Source: Pontederia crassipes
Lineage: Eukaryota; Streptophyta; Magnoliopsida; Commelinales; Pontederiaceae
NCBI GenBank assembly: GCA_030549335.1
Contig: CM060183.1
Location: forward strand, 23,820,552-23,884,551
DNA: 64,000 nucleotides
Direction: 5' to 3'
In this document: one piece after another, positions 49,687 to 62,145 of the stretch
Layout: each line of letters begins with the position of its first letter
Position numbering within the stretch: the stretch's first letter is position 1
Translations under genes and position numbers: made by a program
Notes under the pieces: model-generated
The model's database searches: none
Seen by the model: only the letters and a program-made list of their open reading frames with translations
Told to the model about the DNA's origin: nothing

Positions 49687-51680
49687 ATGGCAAGGAATAG
49701 CACACCGTGTCCTAAAAACAATAGGAAAGAATATTTGTGGTAATCGATCAGACATTGTTTGGGAACATGCAATAGGCGTGGACAAGAATCATTTGATTAG
49801 TACACGCAAGGATGATGAAGCTTGTTTATCTGTCCTAATGAAGTAAAAACATGGAAATCGAAGTGCAGAGCAAGCAATACTGAATCCAAAAACTAGTAGC
49901 TCACGCAGTATCAGCCAAGTAACTATTAGTCATATGTTAAAGAAGGACCTAAGGGAGGAAGCATGCAATCAAATAGAATTCTTTTACAATTGTGGCATTC
50001 CTTTCAATTGTGTAAAAAGTCCTAAATTTACCAAAAAAAGTTTATATTGTTGCTAGACACTTTGTTTGTTTTCCCTTTCTACCTAAGAGGTTCTAAGCGG
50101 GCTTAGCAAGGTGGATTTTCGGGCAGTATTAGCAAAGAGGCATTCCCGAAATGCAGGAACGATATGATTAGAAAGTCATTCAAAACTTGATCGAAGAACA
50201 AACGTTATTGAAGAAAGTAGAGATTGAATGAAAGTAGATTCCCCCGCCCCATTCAACGCCCTAGAACGAGGGCTTCGTCCGAAGGTACAAACACCTTACC
50301 GCCTCCCCTAATGAGAGAAGCAGATTTGGATTCCTATATATCTATTCATGTGGTACTTCATCATACGATTCATATAAGATCCATCTGTCTAGATATCATC
50401 ATATACATCTAGAAAGCTATAAAAAATCCTCCTCCTAGGTATGGGAGGGGGATTTTTTGTGCCTAGTTTTAAGCCACCAACTTATCATGAAGTGCATGTG
50501 AAGTATTTGAAAAGAAACTTGGAAGAAACAGAAAAAACTATTGAAGATTATACACAAAAGTGGAGAAAAACAATACATTCTATTATGGCAAACTCTTTTG
50601 AACTGATAAGAAGAAAAGATGTATTTGCAATTTCTTGGTCAATAGCCCTAGAGGCACTATGTTTTTTACTTCAATTAATACATAAAATGTTTCTAAAAGA
50701 AAAATAAATGTTTTTGAAGTGTTAGATGGGATAGTTGAGACAGTGGGTGAAAGAAATGTGATACTAATGATTGATAATTGAGCAAACTTCAAAGGTCTAA
50801 TGTTAATGGAGAAGAGAAAGAAATTATTTTGAACACCATGTCCACTCATTATATTGATTCGATTTTAGAAGACTTTGAGAAGAAACTTTCCATGCATAAA
50901 ATAAGCATAGCAAAAGCAAAAAAGGATTACATCTTTTATCTATTTGAGAACATTGCTAGTTAGCATGTTGAGGCACTTAACTAATAAAAGAGATTTAATT
51001 AGACATGGTACTACTTAATTTGCCACTGCATACCCACTTTAGGATGCCTTCATGAGTTAAAAGGCTACTTGATGAAATGTTCACTTTTACAAAATTTGTA
51101 AAGTTGTTGCCATTACTGAAGGAAGAAAAATGGTAAATCAATTTGTTACGGATAGTCAATTTTGGAAAAATGTTGTTGTGTGCCTCAAAGCTGCTATTCC
51201 ACTAGTCAAAGTTCTTTGATTTGTTGATTTAGAGGACATGCCAGCTATGGGGTTTATGTACAAGCAATTGTCTTGTGCAAAAGAAAACATCAAGGCAAAT
51301 TTCAAGAATGTTAGAAGAAGGTAAAATAAATTGAATATTTATAATTGTTAGCAACTCAAGTTTTAATCTTTTATTTCCATTATGAAGTTTATTTCTTTTA
51401 CTTGTTCTTATTTTTAACTAATGCAACCCTTGAATTTTAAAACTTATTATTTGAATCTCAATATCATTATAGTGTTGATTTTATTGTTAATAATGAAATA
51501 AAAATTGCATTTTATGATTGTCTAAGGAGATTGGTACATGATAGAGAAGAGAGAACCAAAATAGTCCTTCAAATGGATGCTTTTTCTTTGAGGCAAAAGA
51601 TTTCTTTGGACTAGAAGAAACAATCATGACAAGATATAAGAAAGCGATGGAGTTCTTATGGAGATCATTGTCTTGAGATA
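49687..51680 (+). pseudogene. hAT-family transposase (BED finger, DUF659 type), broken
   Basis: hAT transposases cut and paste DNA and bear an N-terminal BED zinc finger and a C-terminal dimerisation region. Here DIVWEHAIGVDKN (from about 49760) is the BED entry and FFYNCGIPFNCVKSP (49980-50020) the linker. After a foreign insert, KPPTYHEVHVKYLK (50471-50512) begins the DUF659 domain, continuing with FEVLDGIVETVGERNVILMIDN (50716-50780) and FWKNVVVCLKAAIPLVKVL (51160-51220). FYDCLRRLVHDREE (51508-51549) is the C-terminal part. Many stops and frame changes occur, for example before ANFKGL at 50781. The BED cysteines are not evident. The terminal repeats of the element were not found, so this could be a domesticated-gene relic as well as a transposon. 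Confidence 0.8.
50041..50445. other. Organelle-like DNA inserted in the hAT relic
   Basis: The hAT reading is continuous up to about 50030 and resumes at about 50446. The stretch between is foreign: balanced composition, phrases such as AAGCGGGCTTAGCAAGGTGG and CCTAGAACGAGGGCTTCGTC, and a tail (50320-50418) that I remember as plastid-type sequence next to a group II intron domain. I infer a nuclear insertion of mitochondrial or plastid DNA. The exact organelle gene is not established. Confidence 0.45.
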
Positions 51681-52790
51681 GAGTATCCGACTCGTTTTGA
51701 GCAACTTTCGAATCGTGCAAAAGATTGGAGTGAACGTTAATTGGTGGAAACATTTGTTGAAGGATTCTTCTTGATATTCAACGTGAAGTCAAAGCTCGAA
51801 GACATGTGACAATGGTAGTTGTTATCTCATATGCTCGAGTAAAGGAAGAATGATTAAAAGATAGACAAACAGAAAGACTTTCAAACATTCTAATGAATGG
51901 TACTCCTTTATATGCTCCATCTAAATATTCAACTAATGAATTATCACAATAGGATATGAAGGAACATGCTTGAAGGTTTATGCTTCCATTGTAATGAGAA
52001 GTGGCAGAAAAGTCATGTTTTCAATAATGGACATTTATTAGCAATTGCACATATGGTTGAATTAGACAATCACGAAGATGAGTAAGACATTGAATTAAAT
52101 CATGCAGAAGTTGGAAATAAAAGTATCATAGTTGAATCAACAATGCATATGCTTGGTGGTTATACAAATCTTCAAACTCTGAAATTGAATGGATTTTTGA
52201 AGAAACATCCAATAATAATTTTTATTAATACTGAAAGCTCTAATAACTTTATGAAGGTTGAATTAGCTAAGCAGTTGGGGCTTTCTATTGAGCCATGTTC
52301 AAAGTTTGAGATCAAGCTTTCTAATGGACGAATTATGACATGTGAAAACAAGTGCTCTCGTGTTAAGCTCTCCATCCAAGGTCATGAATTATTTATTGAT
52401 CTTTATCTTTTTTCTATTGATGATTATGAAGTTGTTCTAGGAATACAATGGCTACGCATGCTTGGACAAAATATTTGGGATTTCTCAAAACTTATCATGG
52501 CATTCAAGTGGAATGGTCAACATGTTACTTTTAAAGGAAAAAAAATCATAAGCTCAATTATGTATCGAGTCAACGTATGGAGACAATTCTACCGAAGAAT
52601 CAACTTATTAAACGAGTCATTAAGAAGAATAGGTTATCTTGGCATCACAAGAAGCAATCAAGTCAATGTCCTGGATTAATTCTTCCTACAAAGTATCATC
52701 AAGCTTGCAAAAAGAAGATAGTAATTCCTCATCGCAAGAAACAATTTTCAAAATTTCTTGCTACTCAGCCTTAAGGACAAGGCTAATTTA
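51681..52790 (+). pseudogene. Ty3/gypsy gag-protease relic
   Basis: YPTRFEQLSNRAKDWSE (51683-51735) and REVKARRHVTMVVVISYARV (from about 51784) are gag capsid phrases of plant chromovirus-like gypsy elements. A zinc knuckle follows at about 51975 (CFHCNEKW, with the last cysteine lost). The frame 52143-52679 is the aspartic protease, ending VVLGIQWLRMLGQNIWDFSKL. Its active-site D-S/T-G reads N-T-E at residues 29-31, so it could not cleave. Reverse transcriptase and integrase are absent. The junction with the hAT relic near 51680 is approximate. Confidence 0.75.
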
Positions 52791-53040
52791 AAAGAGGTAG
52801 GAATGATAAAATCCTTTATTAATTAGTAGTAAGAATAGTTGCTAATATAAATAATATTAGTAGTAGGAATAGTTAATTTTCCTTTAGTTAGGATTAGCTA
52901 TTTACTTCCTAGTTTGATTAGCACTTTTTTTCTTTTATTTCTAGTTCTACTAAGACTTGTTTGGGTTTACCCTACAAATACGGTCCATTGAAACTTTTTT
53001 TAATCATATATTATAATATAATCTTCTTTGATAATTGCTT
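52791..53040 (+). repeat. LTR-like non-coding tail of the gypsy relic
   Basis: AT-rich sequence with repeated AGTAGTA/GGAATAG phrases, TTAGGATTAGC and ACCCTACAAATACGGTCCATTG, which resembles the promoter end of a gypsy LTR. No matching partner LTR was found. Confidence 0.35.
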
Positions 53041-53905
53041 AGAACAAGTATCTTGGAGGCTTGACCCCCTCGAAGTGGTCTATTGAAGGTTTGATCCCCT
53101 CGAAGTGATCTACTTAGAATCCTAGTTGGACTAGGAACCTATCAGATTCTTTGCTCAAGAGGTGGGCACATCTCTTTCACAAAGGAGCACTCTCAATCTT
53201 TTCTCTAGCTCGAGAAGTAAGATAAAATCTCTTCTACACAGGAGCTCACACTAAAATATATAAACAAATGTTTCTATCTTTTATATTACCAAACTCACAT
53301 GAAGAGAAGAGAGAAAGAAGAGAAGATTCAACAATATGATTCAATAACTTCAAGAAAATTATTTTCCTTTAATGTTTGATGTTTTCCTTCAATGCTTGAT
53401 TGATTCTGCATCCCTTGAACCTCTTTTATAGTCATCTTTGGATAATATGACCGTTGTCCTTTCGTTTGGTAAAAAACTAGCCGTTATGTCATTCTACATG
53501 TAGTCCGATCGACCGGTGCCTCTAGCCGATCAATCGGTCTTCAAAATATTGCGATTTGTGAGTTTTCTGTTCAAATTGGTCGATCGGTTCACCTGGCCGG
53601 TCGATCGGTTTGCCAGATCAGCTGGTCGACCACTCTGCACTATTTTGCATATAACATTTTGCACCAATATCGGAATGAGGCAATTTTTGATTCGTTGGAA
53701 AGCTAACAAGATTATCTACAACTTTCACATTCATATGTGAGTCCAGATATAATGAAATATATTCAAATATTAACTTCAAGTTCATTGCATAAAATAATCC
53801 ATTCTGAATTGAACTTTTCTAGCACTTTAAATATATGACTCAGATTATTCGATATTTGTATCATCAAAATATAATTAGATATAGAATAAAAACTTTGTTC
53901 CAACA
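53041..53905 (-). repeat. Copia-type LTR, minus strand
   Basis: Read from 53905 on the minus strand it starts TGTTGGAACAAAGTTTTTA and carries several GGTCGATCGG/GACCGGTG words (53500-53640). It shows the same organisation as the LTR at 42729 but a different sequence. A TATAAAAGAGG box (minus strand) lies at about 53432-53422. The far end is not clear. Confidence 0.55.
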
Positions 53906-55692
53906 ACACAACATCCTACAACAATCTACCTTGGCACCCTCCGACGAACTCCACCTTCATAGCCGACTAGCTTTACTTTCTCCTCTCTTCCACAGTGACA
54001 TCGTCATACTAGGGAACACCTTCGGCCAACACTTTTAATCCGATGAGTTTAGCCAAGCTTTCTTAGGCGATTCATAATAGCACAAGCGAATTTTGGTTTT
54101 TGCTCCTGAACGACCGGGAACCATGAGCTCTGTTCATCAAGTAACTAAAGGAAGATAACGAGTTACAATTGTTACATTCTGTAATGACCCGTAACTTCGT
54201 AGAATAATCGTGACCCAAAATTGTTACCTACATATATTGGCTGGTGATTGAGAGGAAAAAAGGGGGTTACTACTATGAGATCCATGATTCTACTCTCACG
54301 ATGCGTTATGACAGCATTGGACCAACACTTCACTAGCGTTATCTACTCGTTATGGATTGTAATCTCTAGCAAAGAGATTCCATCACAATTAGGATCGTTA
54401 CATAAGTATAATGGCCCATGACATTGACAAAAGTATATGCTAATCTAGCCATTACTGGCTTCAACGAAGAGCATTAGCACACATTGATAGATCATGAGTA
54501 AATTATCATGACATTATTTCTCTCCAATTGTTACACAAGTTTCATAACCCGTGACGAGAAAAACAAATAGATTATTCAAATTCAATAATTTCAACTTGGC
54601 ATCCCATACATACATGCACAAAGATTATATGGCTTTGTACTTCAGCTTCCACATCCATCAGGTTGTACCTTTCTTCTTCTTTGATATTATTGTTTATCAT
54701 GTTTGCACACCCTTTAATTTATGGGTTTGATGAGTTTAAGCCTAAGAGAGTTTGCCATTTCATGCATCATATCTAACCTTTTTAGATTGCATTTCATGTT
54801 TAGATTTTCATCATGATTTATCCACTATTAGCATGATTGCTTTATCTCATATCAAAAAAATAAAAAAAAAACAATATCATGCATTATTAAAATAGCATCT
54901 TTCTTTTTCATGTCCTTTTCTTATTTTCAATCATTATTCAATGACATCATGTTAACTAGCAAAATTTGAAACATTATTATTCTATCTTTTATCGTCTTAG
55001 TATTAGGTATTTGGAATGTGAATGTTGTTAAGGAATTATGAATAACAATTTTTGTTCTTGATCATTTTTTATTTTCCTTTAGTCTTGATAGTAATTTCCT
55101 CTTTGTTGAACGTTTAATTGCTTATTAAGCTTATAGCTAATAAAAACAAAAGAGAAAAATATAAAAGAGGATTAGTTGAACCCAACAAAAAGAAGTGACA
55201 AACAATAAAGAAGTATAAATGTATTATCCGAAACATTGGTATGTCCAAATAATTAGATTCGTAGGAAATTTTTGCCTGATGATCTATGAGCAACTGCTCT
55301 GAAATCCGTCAATCGAAAGTCTGTTACATGAATTATCTTGTGCAATATGGAGAAGCAAATGAGTCCTAACTAAAAAATAATGAAAGTTCAAAGTGAAAAT
55401 GCATAAGCTCAGTATGTACTTATGCTATCAACATTAAGACTCTTATTTGATAAACTGTGTTTTATTATATAAGCCGAAATTGGATAAGTTTAAATATGTT
55501 TAATATTCAAACATTATGCAAGGTTGGGTAATTGGAAAAGAAGGAGAGATACTTTGGCGATAGATGTATAAAATAAATTTCCAAGAAAAATTAATTGACT
55601 GATAGGATGAAAGTGATTATTAACCTTTTTTTGTTGGAGCTTTGCCTTGAATATTTTTTTAGAACAAACAAATATCTAAGCTTGGGGGAGTT
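53906..55692 (+). other. Non-coding 3' region of a gypsy element
   Basis: 54110-54560 contains scattered GTAATGACCCGTAAC-like words. 54560-55690 is AT-rich without a supported frame and ends in the polypurine tract CTTGGGGGAG (55681-55690). It reads as the untranslated stretch before a 3' LTR. Confidence 0.4.
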
Positions 55693-57653
55693 TGATGTAT
55701 GCAAAATTCAATATATTATTAATCATGCATTTAATCTTATTTCAATTCATTTTTTTATCGCATGCATCATTTTATGACCTTATTTGCTTTAATTTTATAA
55801 AAATGAAAACCCAAATTAGTATTTTATTGTCTAGATGAAAGAGAAAAGAGCTACGAAGTTACAAAACAAAATGACATTCAAATAGAAAAAATAATAGAAG
55901 CTGTGAAGTTGGAAATCAATCGTGACTACGTTGTAATAGTCCGTGACAAATTGACTTGTTACGATTGTGTGTAGTTTCACGCCTAGAATGTCATATTTTT
56001 AGTCATATTACAATCGTTACAAGACACCTTATGACCCATTATTCACATGTTACACCCCAAGTACATATAACGGATCGTCACACTCTTTTTAGAGTTGTTA
56101 CAAGTGACATTCACTCATAAGTACATATCAAGATCGTAACTCATTTATCACGGTCGTTACCTATCGAATTTGGTTTGAGAATCATGCCTACAACGAGATG
56201 GATATCACAAGTCGTTATACATAAGTTATAGACATTACAATGCAAATCATGATGTAATGGGTCATTATTAATTCTTCACGACTATGATAACTTTAAGTTA
56301 TGGAATCCGAGTTGAATTCGCCCCAAAATCACGACCGTTACAACAAAGGCAAGACTCATGACAACTCCAAATTAGACATTGTATGAACAGTTACTATGGC
56401 ATAACGGATCGTGACTTTGGTGTAGGATTCAAACACTGGGTGAGCCATCACCATGGGGGGGGGGGGGGTGACAGAAGCTGAATTTGATTAGAAAATTTAT
56501 TTTCTAAAGGATTACCAACGCACAATTATTCATACTCATACCATATGTCCCAAGGATGATAGAAAATATTCTATGATAAAAAATTGGAATTTGACAATGC
56601 CAAAGTCTCATATTCAATTCAAAATCGCAACTTACTTATATTTTGCATAAGAAAATGCTTTCGTTTTTTCTCCGATCACATGAAAATTTGAACTTCTATA
56701 AATAAAGGCTTTTTACCACTTGAAGAAAGAATGATAGGGTATGTGCTTTGAAGCCAAGAATGCGGAGAAATTTTAGAAGCTCCTCAAGAATATTTTTGCA
56801 CGATGAACTCGAAAAGAGAATCGAGTAGTTTGGTCAACATCGAAATTATGTGAGTACCTTCTGTTCTAATATATGTTGGGATGAAACTAGTCATTAATAT
56901 TATCCTTTTTATGAGTTTTAGTTCTCTGTAATAGCTTTAATTTTTAGGACAATTTGTTAACCTCTTTTCAGTTTTTACTAATAATAGATTATTTAGTTTC
57001 TAATAACATAATTACTGAGTGTATTACTTTTCTTCAGTCTTGATTGAATTAATTAGCTGACTATTGGCATATCCTATGTTAATTTGATATTGCTATAGAA
57101 TTGGTCATTTACTTTTTAGTAGAAGTAATTTATCTCCAATTCTAGTAGAGTCCGAAGGGAGTACTAGAATTTATGATTTGTTGGATAGATCTCGAAATGG
57201 GTTGTTCAATAGTTTAGGTGTACAACTCATTGCATCCTAACTTAAGTGGAACTGAGAGTAGAGTCAGAAGGGAGTACTCTCGGTCTACAAAAGTTGGGAT
57301 AGTTGATTCTGTTGTGGAATAGAGAGATAATAATTTAGGTGTTCCTAATCTATCTAGAAACTAGATATCTACATTATTGCGGTGGTGAAACTTAGTTTGT
57401 TCGTAATCATATCAGCACATCCTAAGGACCATAGACATCGTTAGGTTAGATTAGTTTAGTTTAGTGTTTACATTTTAGTAATTTAGTTTTTTACAATTTA
57501 TTTTATTGGTACCTTATTGTCTCTTATTAGCATATGAAATTAGTTTAATTAATTAAGTTAATTCTTCACGGATCAACAATTCGTACTCGATATACTTTAT
57601 TACTTTAACGACTAATGCACTTGCTAGTATATATTGAGGGAGGATCCCATACA
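55693..57653 (+). repeat. Ty3/gypsy LTR (Athila/Tat-like), plus strand
   Basis: It begins TGATGTATGC right after the polypurine tract and ends near CCCATACA. It shares GACTA-TGCACTTGCTAG-ATATATTG near its end with the minus-strand LTR at 40330-42720. The interior (55900-56420) is dense in CGTGAC / GTTACGA words. A run of 14 G occurs at 56455-56468. 56860-57480 is repeated-looking (GGGAGTACT...) but unassigned. Confidence 0.45.
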
Positions 57654-58960
57654 ATTTATGTGGATGCACACATCCTAGTGAATGTCAAATTAAGAACAAG
57701 ACTTACTTTCAATGTGGACAAGTAGGTCTTGGTGTTAAGGATTGTTCAATTTTGTATGGAACTTAGCGCGCAAGAGGCACCAACAAGCTAGTTCCGGAAA
57801 TAGTCTACAATATGGATGTTGATGTATGACACGATTATGTTGATGTAATGAAAGACACTCTTTGCATCGCTGAGACCTAACAACTATTTTAGAGCCACAC
57901 ATTCATTCATATTTGAAGAATGTGAAAGGTTTTTAGAAGTCTCTACACATTATCTCTTTCATGGAATGGGGATTACCACCCCAATGGGTATACTTCACTC
58001 TATGAGATACTTGTCTAAAGCACCAATTGATGTCAGGGTAAATTACACAAATCGCCCTCCAATTTTACATCAATATCTCAATGGTCTCGTAACTTTAATT
58101 TGTAATTAGATTATCTCCAAATTTTATTTTTCTTATACGAGTCATCCCCGTGACCGGTAATAGCCAGTTTCTCGATTATATTGATGATGTGGCATAATAA
58201 AAATAATAAAATATTATAAATGTAATAAAAATATTATAAAAAAATAAAAAAATGGGGTTGGCGTGCGAGCTCGTGCGCCATCGAGATTGTGGGGGTCGAC
58301 GCCCTTGTCGCACAGGGGGCCCCGACCGCCCTTTTCTTCCTTGCGTGCGGTGAGGAAGAAAAGCGGCACTGACATGCAAGCTCGCGCGTCGGAGAACTCA
58401 CGAGGGGGCTCGCACCTCCTTTTTTCAGGAAGAAAAAGGGGGGCCGACGCCCCCTGTGCGAGCGAGCTCACACGGGGGGCACCAGCGCCCCCCCTGCGAA
58501 CTCACCGGTGACGAGGAAAAAAAGGGGGCTGACGCCCTCTATGTGAGCTCGTGCACCGGCGAGCTCGCACAAGAGGGCGTCAGCCCCGTTGCGAGCTTGC
58601 ACGCCAGCGACAGACGTGTAAAGAGAAGATAGTGGGCGAAGCATGCAAGAAAATCAAAGTTGGAGGACAATCTAGTTACACATTGAAGGTTGGGGGCCGA
58701 GTAGTTACAACATTCAAAGTTGGAGATGATTGATGTAATTTACCCATTGATGTCGAGGCCTATATTAGCTCGTTCGATTTGATCATCATCCCCATGTATT
58801 ATTCCGATGTCATTTTAGGTTTAAATTGATTGCCCTACCATAATGCATCCATTTTGTGCAAAGAGAAGAAGGTGATTATTGGAATTCAAGGCATGCCAAA
58901 AGTAATCGTTCAATGGGAAGAAGAAGACAAGGTGATGGTATTGATTCGAAAATTATGAAC
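57654..58960 (+). pseudogene. Gypsy gag zinc knuckle and protease, split by a MULE
   Basis: From about 57658 the frame reads CGCTHPSECQIKNKTYFQCGQVG, a gag zinc-knuckle region with its first cysteine (Y) and histidine (L) lost. RATHSFIFEECERF (about 57890) is the start of the aspartic protease, with the catalytic aspartate no longer visible. The reading is interrupted at 58034 by a MULE and resumes at 58746 with AYISSFDLIIIPMYYSDVILGLN, the C-terminal half of the protease. Several stops precede and follow. Reverse transcriptase is absent. Confidence 0.75.
58035..58745. mobile_element. Mutator-like element, 0.7 kb, with GC-rich core
   Basis: The flanks carry a perfect 9-bp duplication ATTGATGTC (58026-58034 and 58746-58754) inside a gypsy protease frame. 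The ends are inverted: GGGTAAATTACACAAATC on the left and GGGTAAATTACATCAATC read from the right. The core, 58260-58640, is GC-rich and unlike everything around it. It holds repeated GCGAGCTCG words and GGGGGC blocks but no credible gene. No transposase is present. Confidence 0.85.
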
Positions 58961-60630
58961 GCAAATATTCTACCAAGTATATTAGGTCAAATAAAATAAT
59001 AACGAGTAAGTAAAATTTATCATCCCTCCAGAACTAGCGATTATTTATTTTCCAACCCTAGTTAATTAATTAGAAGGAACATATATTTATGATATAAAAT
59101 AGAATAAAATAAAGATAATGTCAATCTCAAATATTCGAGCCCTTTATTAATGTGAGAAACAAAAGTAGAGATAAAACCTTCTATTCACACCTTATATCTT
59201 AATTAATAATTAAATTTTATTTAAAAAATTGGTGAAAGGATCTTAAATTAATAATAGATAAAAGTAACTAAACAAATCAACTCTGATCTACTTGAATTAT
59301 GATACTTTGGTATGCAAATATATATTATTATTACTAAATTAATTAATTAATAATACATAATTAATGATATTAAAATGTGATTAAACCTAGCACAGGGTTC
59401 AATATTGCTAACCGAAGTTTGGGTTGGCGGACGCACAAAGTTGGCTTCAAAACGATCAGATGCGGCCTAAGTTCTGTGTTAACCTATTTTGATACTTATT
59501 TGATTGATTATTTTGCACAAATTCACGTAATTACTGCTAGACAACTAATAATCTACAAGTAAATCCATCTAGCAATTATGAAAGTATTAAGTAAAAGTCG
59601 TATGTGAATTCATAGAACTCTACATTGTACAATAAATTAAGAAAAAATGGGTTCAAATTCAACCTTCATGTAATAATGAAATTACTTCATAGATAATTAT
59701 TTGACAATAATTTCAATGAGAAAATATGATAGAAGGATTGCAAATTATAAGTTAAACTCTCAAATAATGATGACACCTCTAAAATAAGCCTTGGCTAAGA
59801 CTACTGAAAATAATTGTCACGAATTTTTTAATCTTCAATTCATTGATTGATTAGTAACGCATAGTAGAACTTGATCTCTCATTTTTTTGGGTTAAGACTA
59901 CAATTTTTGAGGTTGCATATTACTTAAGATCATGGTAATAGTATTTATATTATGATGGCCTTCTAGGGTTTTAACTTAATTCTTATGCTTAAATTTTTGT
60001 AAAAATTGTTAGAAAAATGACAATCGTTGCAGGAAAATATGATAAAGGAACCTAGTCCGAGTTTCTAGCCACTCGGCCAGGGTTCTAGAGTTCGGCCGAG
60101 CTTGACTTATACTCAGTCAATGTGATCAACCCCGCCTGGGTATGAAACTAACCCATCCCAGGATCTTTAACAAATTGAGTATAAATATTATTTCGACACT
60201 GACTTTCACGTTCTTTCGATCCAATTGCTATGTAACTTTGAAATAATAATTCTGAAAATAAAATAAACTAAAAGTGGGTAGTCTCACAAACTAAGAGAAT
60301 ATGCACATCTAATGAACAACACTACGAAAATAATCTAAATTATATACACAAAACTTGTATAAAAATGCATGCATCAAATTTCATGATGTAATATCGCGAA
60401 TGTATTAACTACTTGTTGTGAGATCATTCCTTATTGTATATCTTATTTCTAATTTTCATGCCGACATCTCTTTATTACCTTATGTTAGTTAATGTTATCA
60501 AAGTCTCAGGCAGATTTTATTTTCCTTTTAGATCAAGTACTATTCTTAACTTTCACTTTACTTCTGAGTTGTTATTTGTTTTTTTTTAAATTTACTCACG
60601 ACCCCTTAAATTGTTAGCATTAATATATAT
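58961..60630 (-). repeat. Diverged LTR-like region, minus strand, and spacer
   Basis: 58965-59060 (CTACCAAGTATATTAGGTCAAATAAAATAATAACGAG and on) parallels 40450-40540, so this may be a third, older copy of the Athila/Tat-like LTR end. 59380-60300 shows no gene. The rest is AT-rich. Confidence 0.3.
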
Positions 60631-61946
60631 GACTACAAGAAAAATGTCATTTTCCGACGGACAATTTCCCTATTCGTCGTAATTTGCAACGAATTTTTTG
60701 ACGGTTTCATTTCTTACGGATTTTTCGATGGTCACGACCGTCAAAAATTTATTATATTATTATTTTATTTTTTGATGATTAGGAATGTCGATATTTCCGA
60801 CGGATATTGATCCGTCACAATTTCCGACGGATTTTTCGACGGTCAGAACTGTCAAAAATTAAAAAAATAAATTATGTAATTTGTTATATTATTATTTAAT
60901 TGTTTTGACGGATTTTCCGACGGTTACGATCGTCAGAAATAAAAAAATAAATTATGTAATTTTTTATATTATTATTTAATTTTTCCGACGGTTACGACCG
61001 TCGAAAATAAAAAAATTTAAATTATATAAATTTTTATATTATTATTTAATTTTTCGACGATTAGGAACGTCGATATTTTCCATCCGTCGCAATATTCGTC
61101 GTAATTTCCAACGGTCGTAATCGTCGGTAAATATATAATAATATTATATAAGGAATATTTTATTAATATAATTAGCGACGGTCCAAACCGTCGCAATTAC
61201 CGACGGTTTGGACCGTCGGTAATAATTACCGACGCTAATATTATATATAACTAAATATATTTTTGACGGTCACAACCGTCGATAATTTTAAAAATAATTA
61301 ATATTTATTTTACCGACGGCCAGAGCCGTGGATAATTAAAATTATGTTATCCCGTGCTCTTTTCGTTTTCCCGCTTTCTCCCATTTTTTCACATATATAT
61401 CACCCTCCTCTCCTCTCTCTCCCTCATGTCCTCTCTCTCTCCCTCTCCCGGCCGTCTCCCTCTCCCGGCCGGCGAGCCTCTAGCCGGACGTGAAGCGTCG
61501 ACCGCCGATGACACTCTCCCGCCAGTGTCTCTCTCTTTCTCTCTCTCTTTCTCTTTCTCTATCTTTCTCTCCGGCCGTCGACGGTCGGATCCGGCCGCTA
61601 ATTTTTTTATATTTAAAAAATTCTTTGCGACGGTTGCGACCGCCGAAAGATCGACGATTGTGATGACCGTCGAAAGTTTCGGCGGTTGCGATCGTCGAAA
61701 GATTTCGACGGTTCAAACTGCCGGCCGTTTCCAACGGTTGCAACCATCGGAAACTTTCGACGGTTCGAACCGCCGGGACTTTTTCGTCGGTTCCGACCGT
61801 CGATATTTTCGACGAATTTTTTTCGGCCGTTGCAAATCGATTTGCGACGAGCATTTTTTCGACAGATCGATTTCAACTGAAAAACCGTCGGTAATTGTAT
61901 TATCGACGATTTTCGAACTGATTACCGAAGCGTTTTTCTAGTAGTG
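60631..61946. mobile_element. Non-autonomous CACTA (En/Spm) element
   Basis: The left end reads GACTACAAGAAAAA. The right end, read inward, is CACTACTAGAAAAACG. Both are flanked by TAT (60628-60630 and 61947-61949), the 3-bp duplication expected of CACTA elements; the first base of the left end has changed from C to G. Both subterminal zones are filled with CCGACGG, GACGGTTGCGACCGTCG and similar short inverted words, the usual binding sites for the element's own protein. 61350-61620 is a (CT)n and CCGGCCG-rich cargo. No transposase is present. Confidence 0.85.
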
Positions 61947-62145
61947 TATCAATGTTACTTCCATAACAAGTTATGACCGATCCGAACTCTCCAAAACATG
62001 GGTTGTGAGCAATTGTTCATGCCCCTGCAACGTCCCTTTCTCATATCCAAACCAGGATCAAGATCGTGCCAGCCACTGTCTACTTTTCAGTCACACCAAG
62101 TCACCTATATATCAGAAGTTTTGTACTTTGTCTCCAACCCACGGA
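61947..62145. other. Spacer, nothing recognised
   Basis: A short less AT-rich stretch. The frame at 62005-62259 crosses into the duplicated unit and is not convincing. Confidence 0.4.

Noticed and set aside
58263-58511. 82-codon frame in the small MULE
   Set aside because: GC-rich core, open in several frames, no domain.
61354-61941. 195-codon frame inside the CACTA element
   Set aside because: It is made of CT-rich cargo and the translated GACGGT repeats. It shows no domain and is better explained by the repeats.
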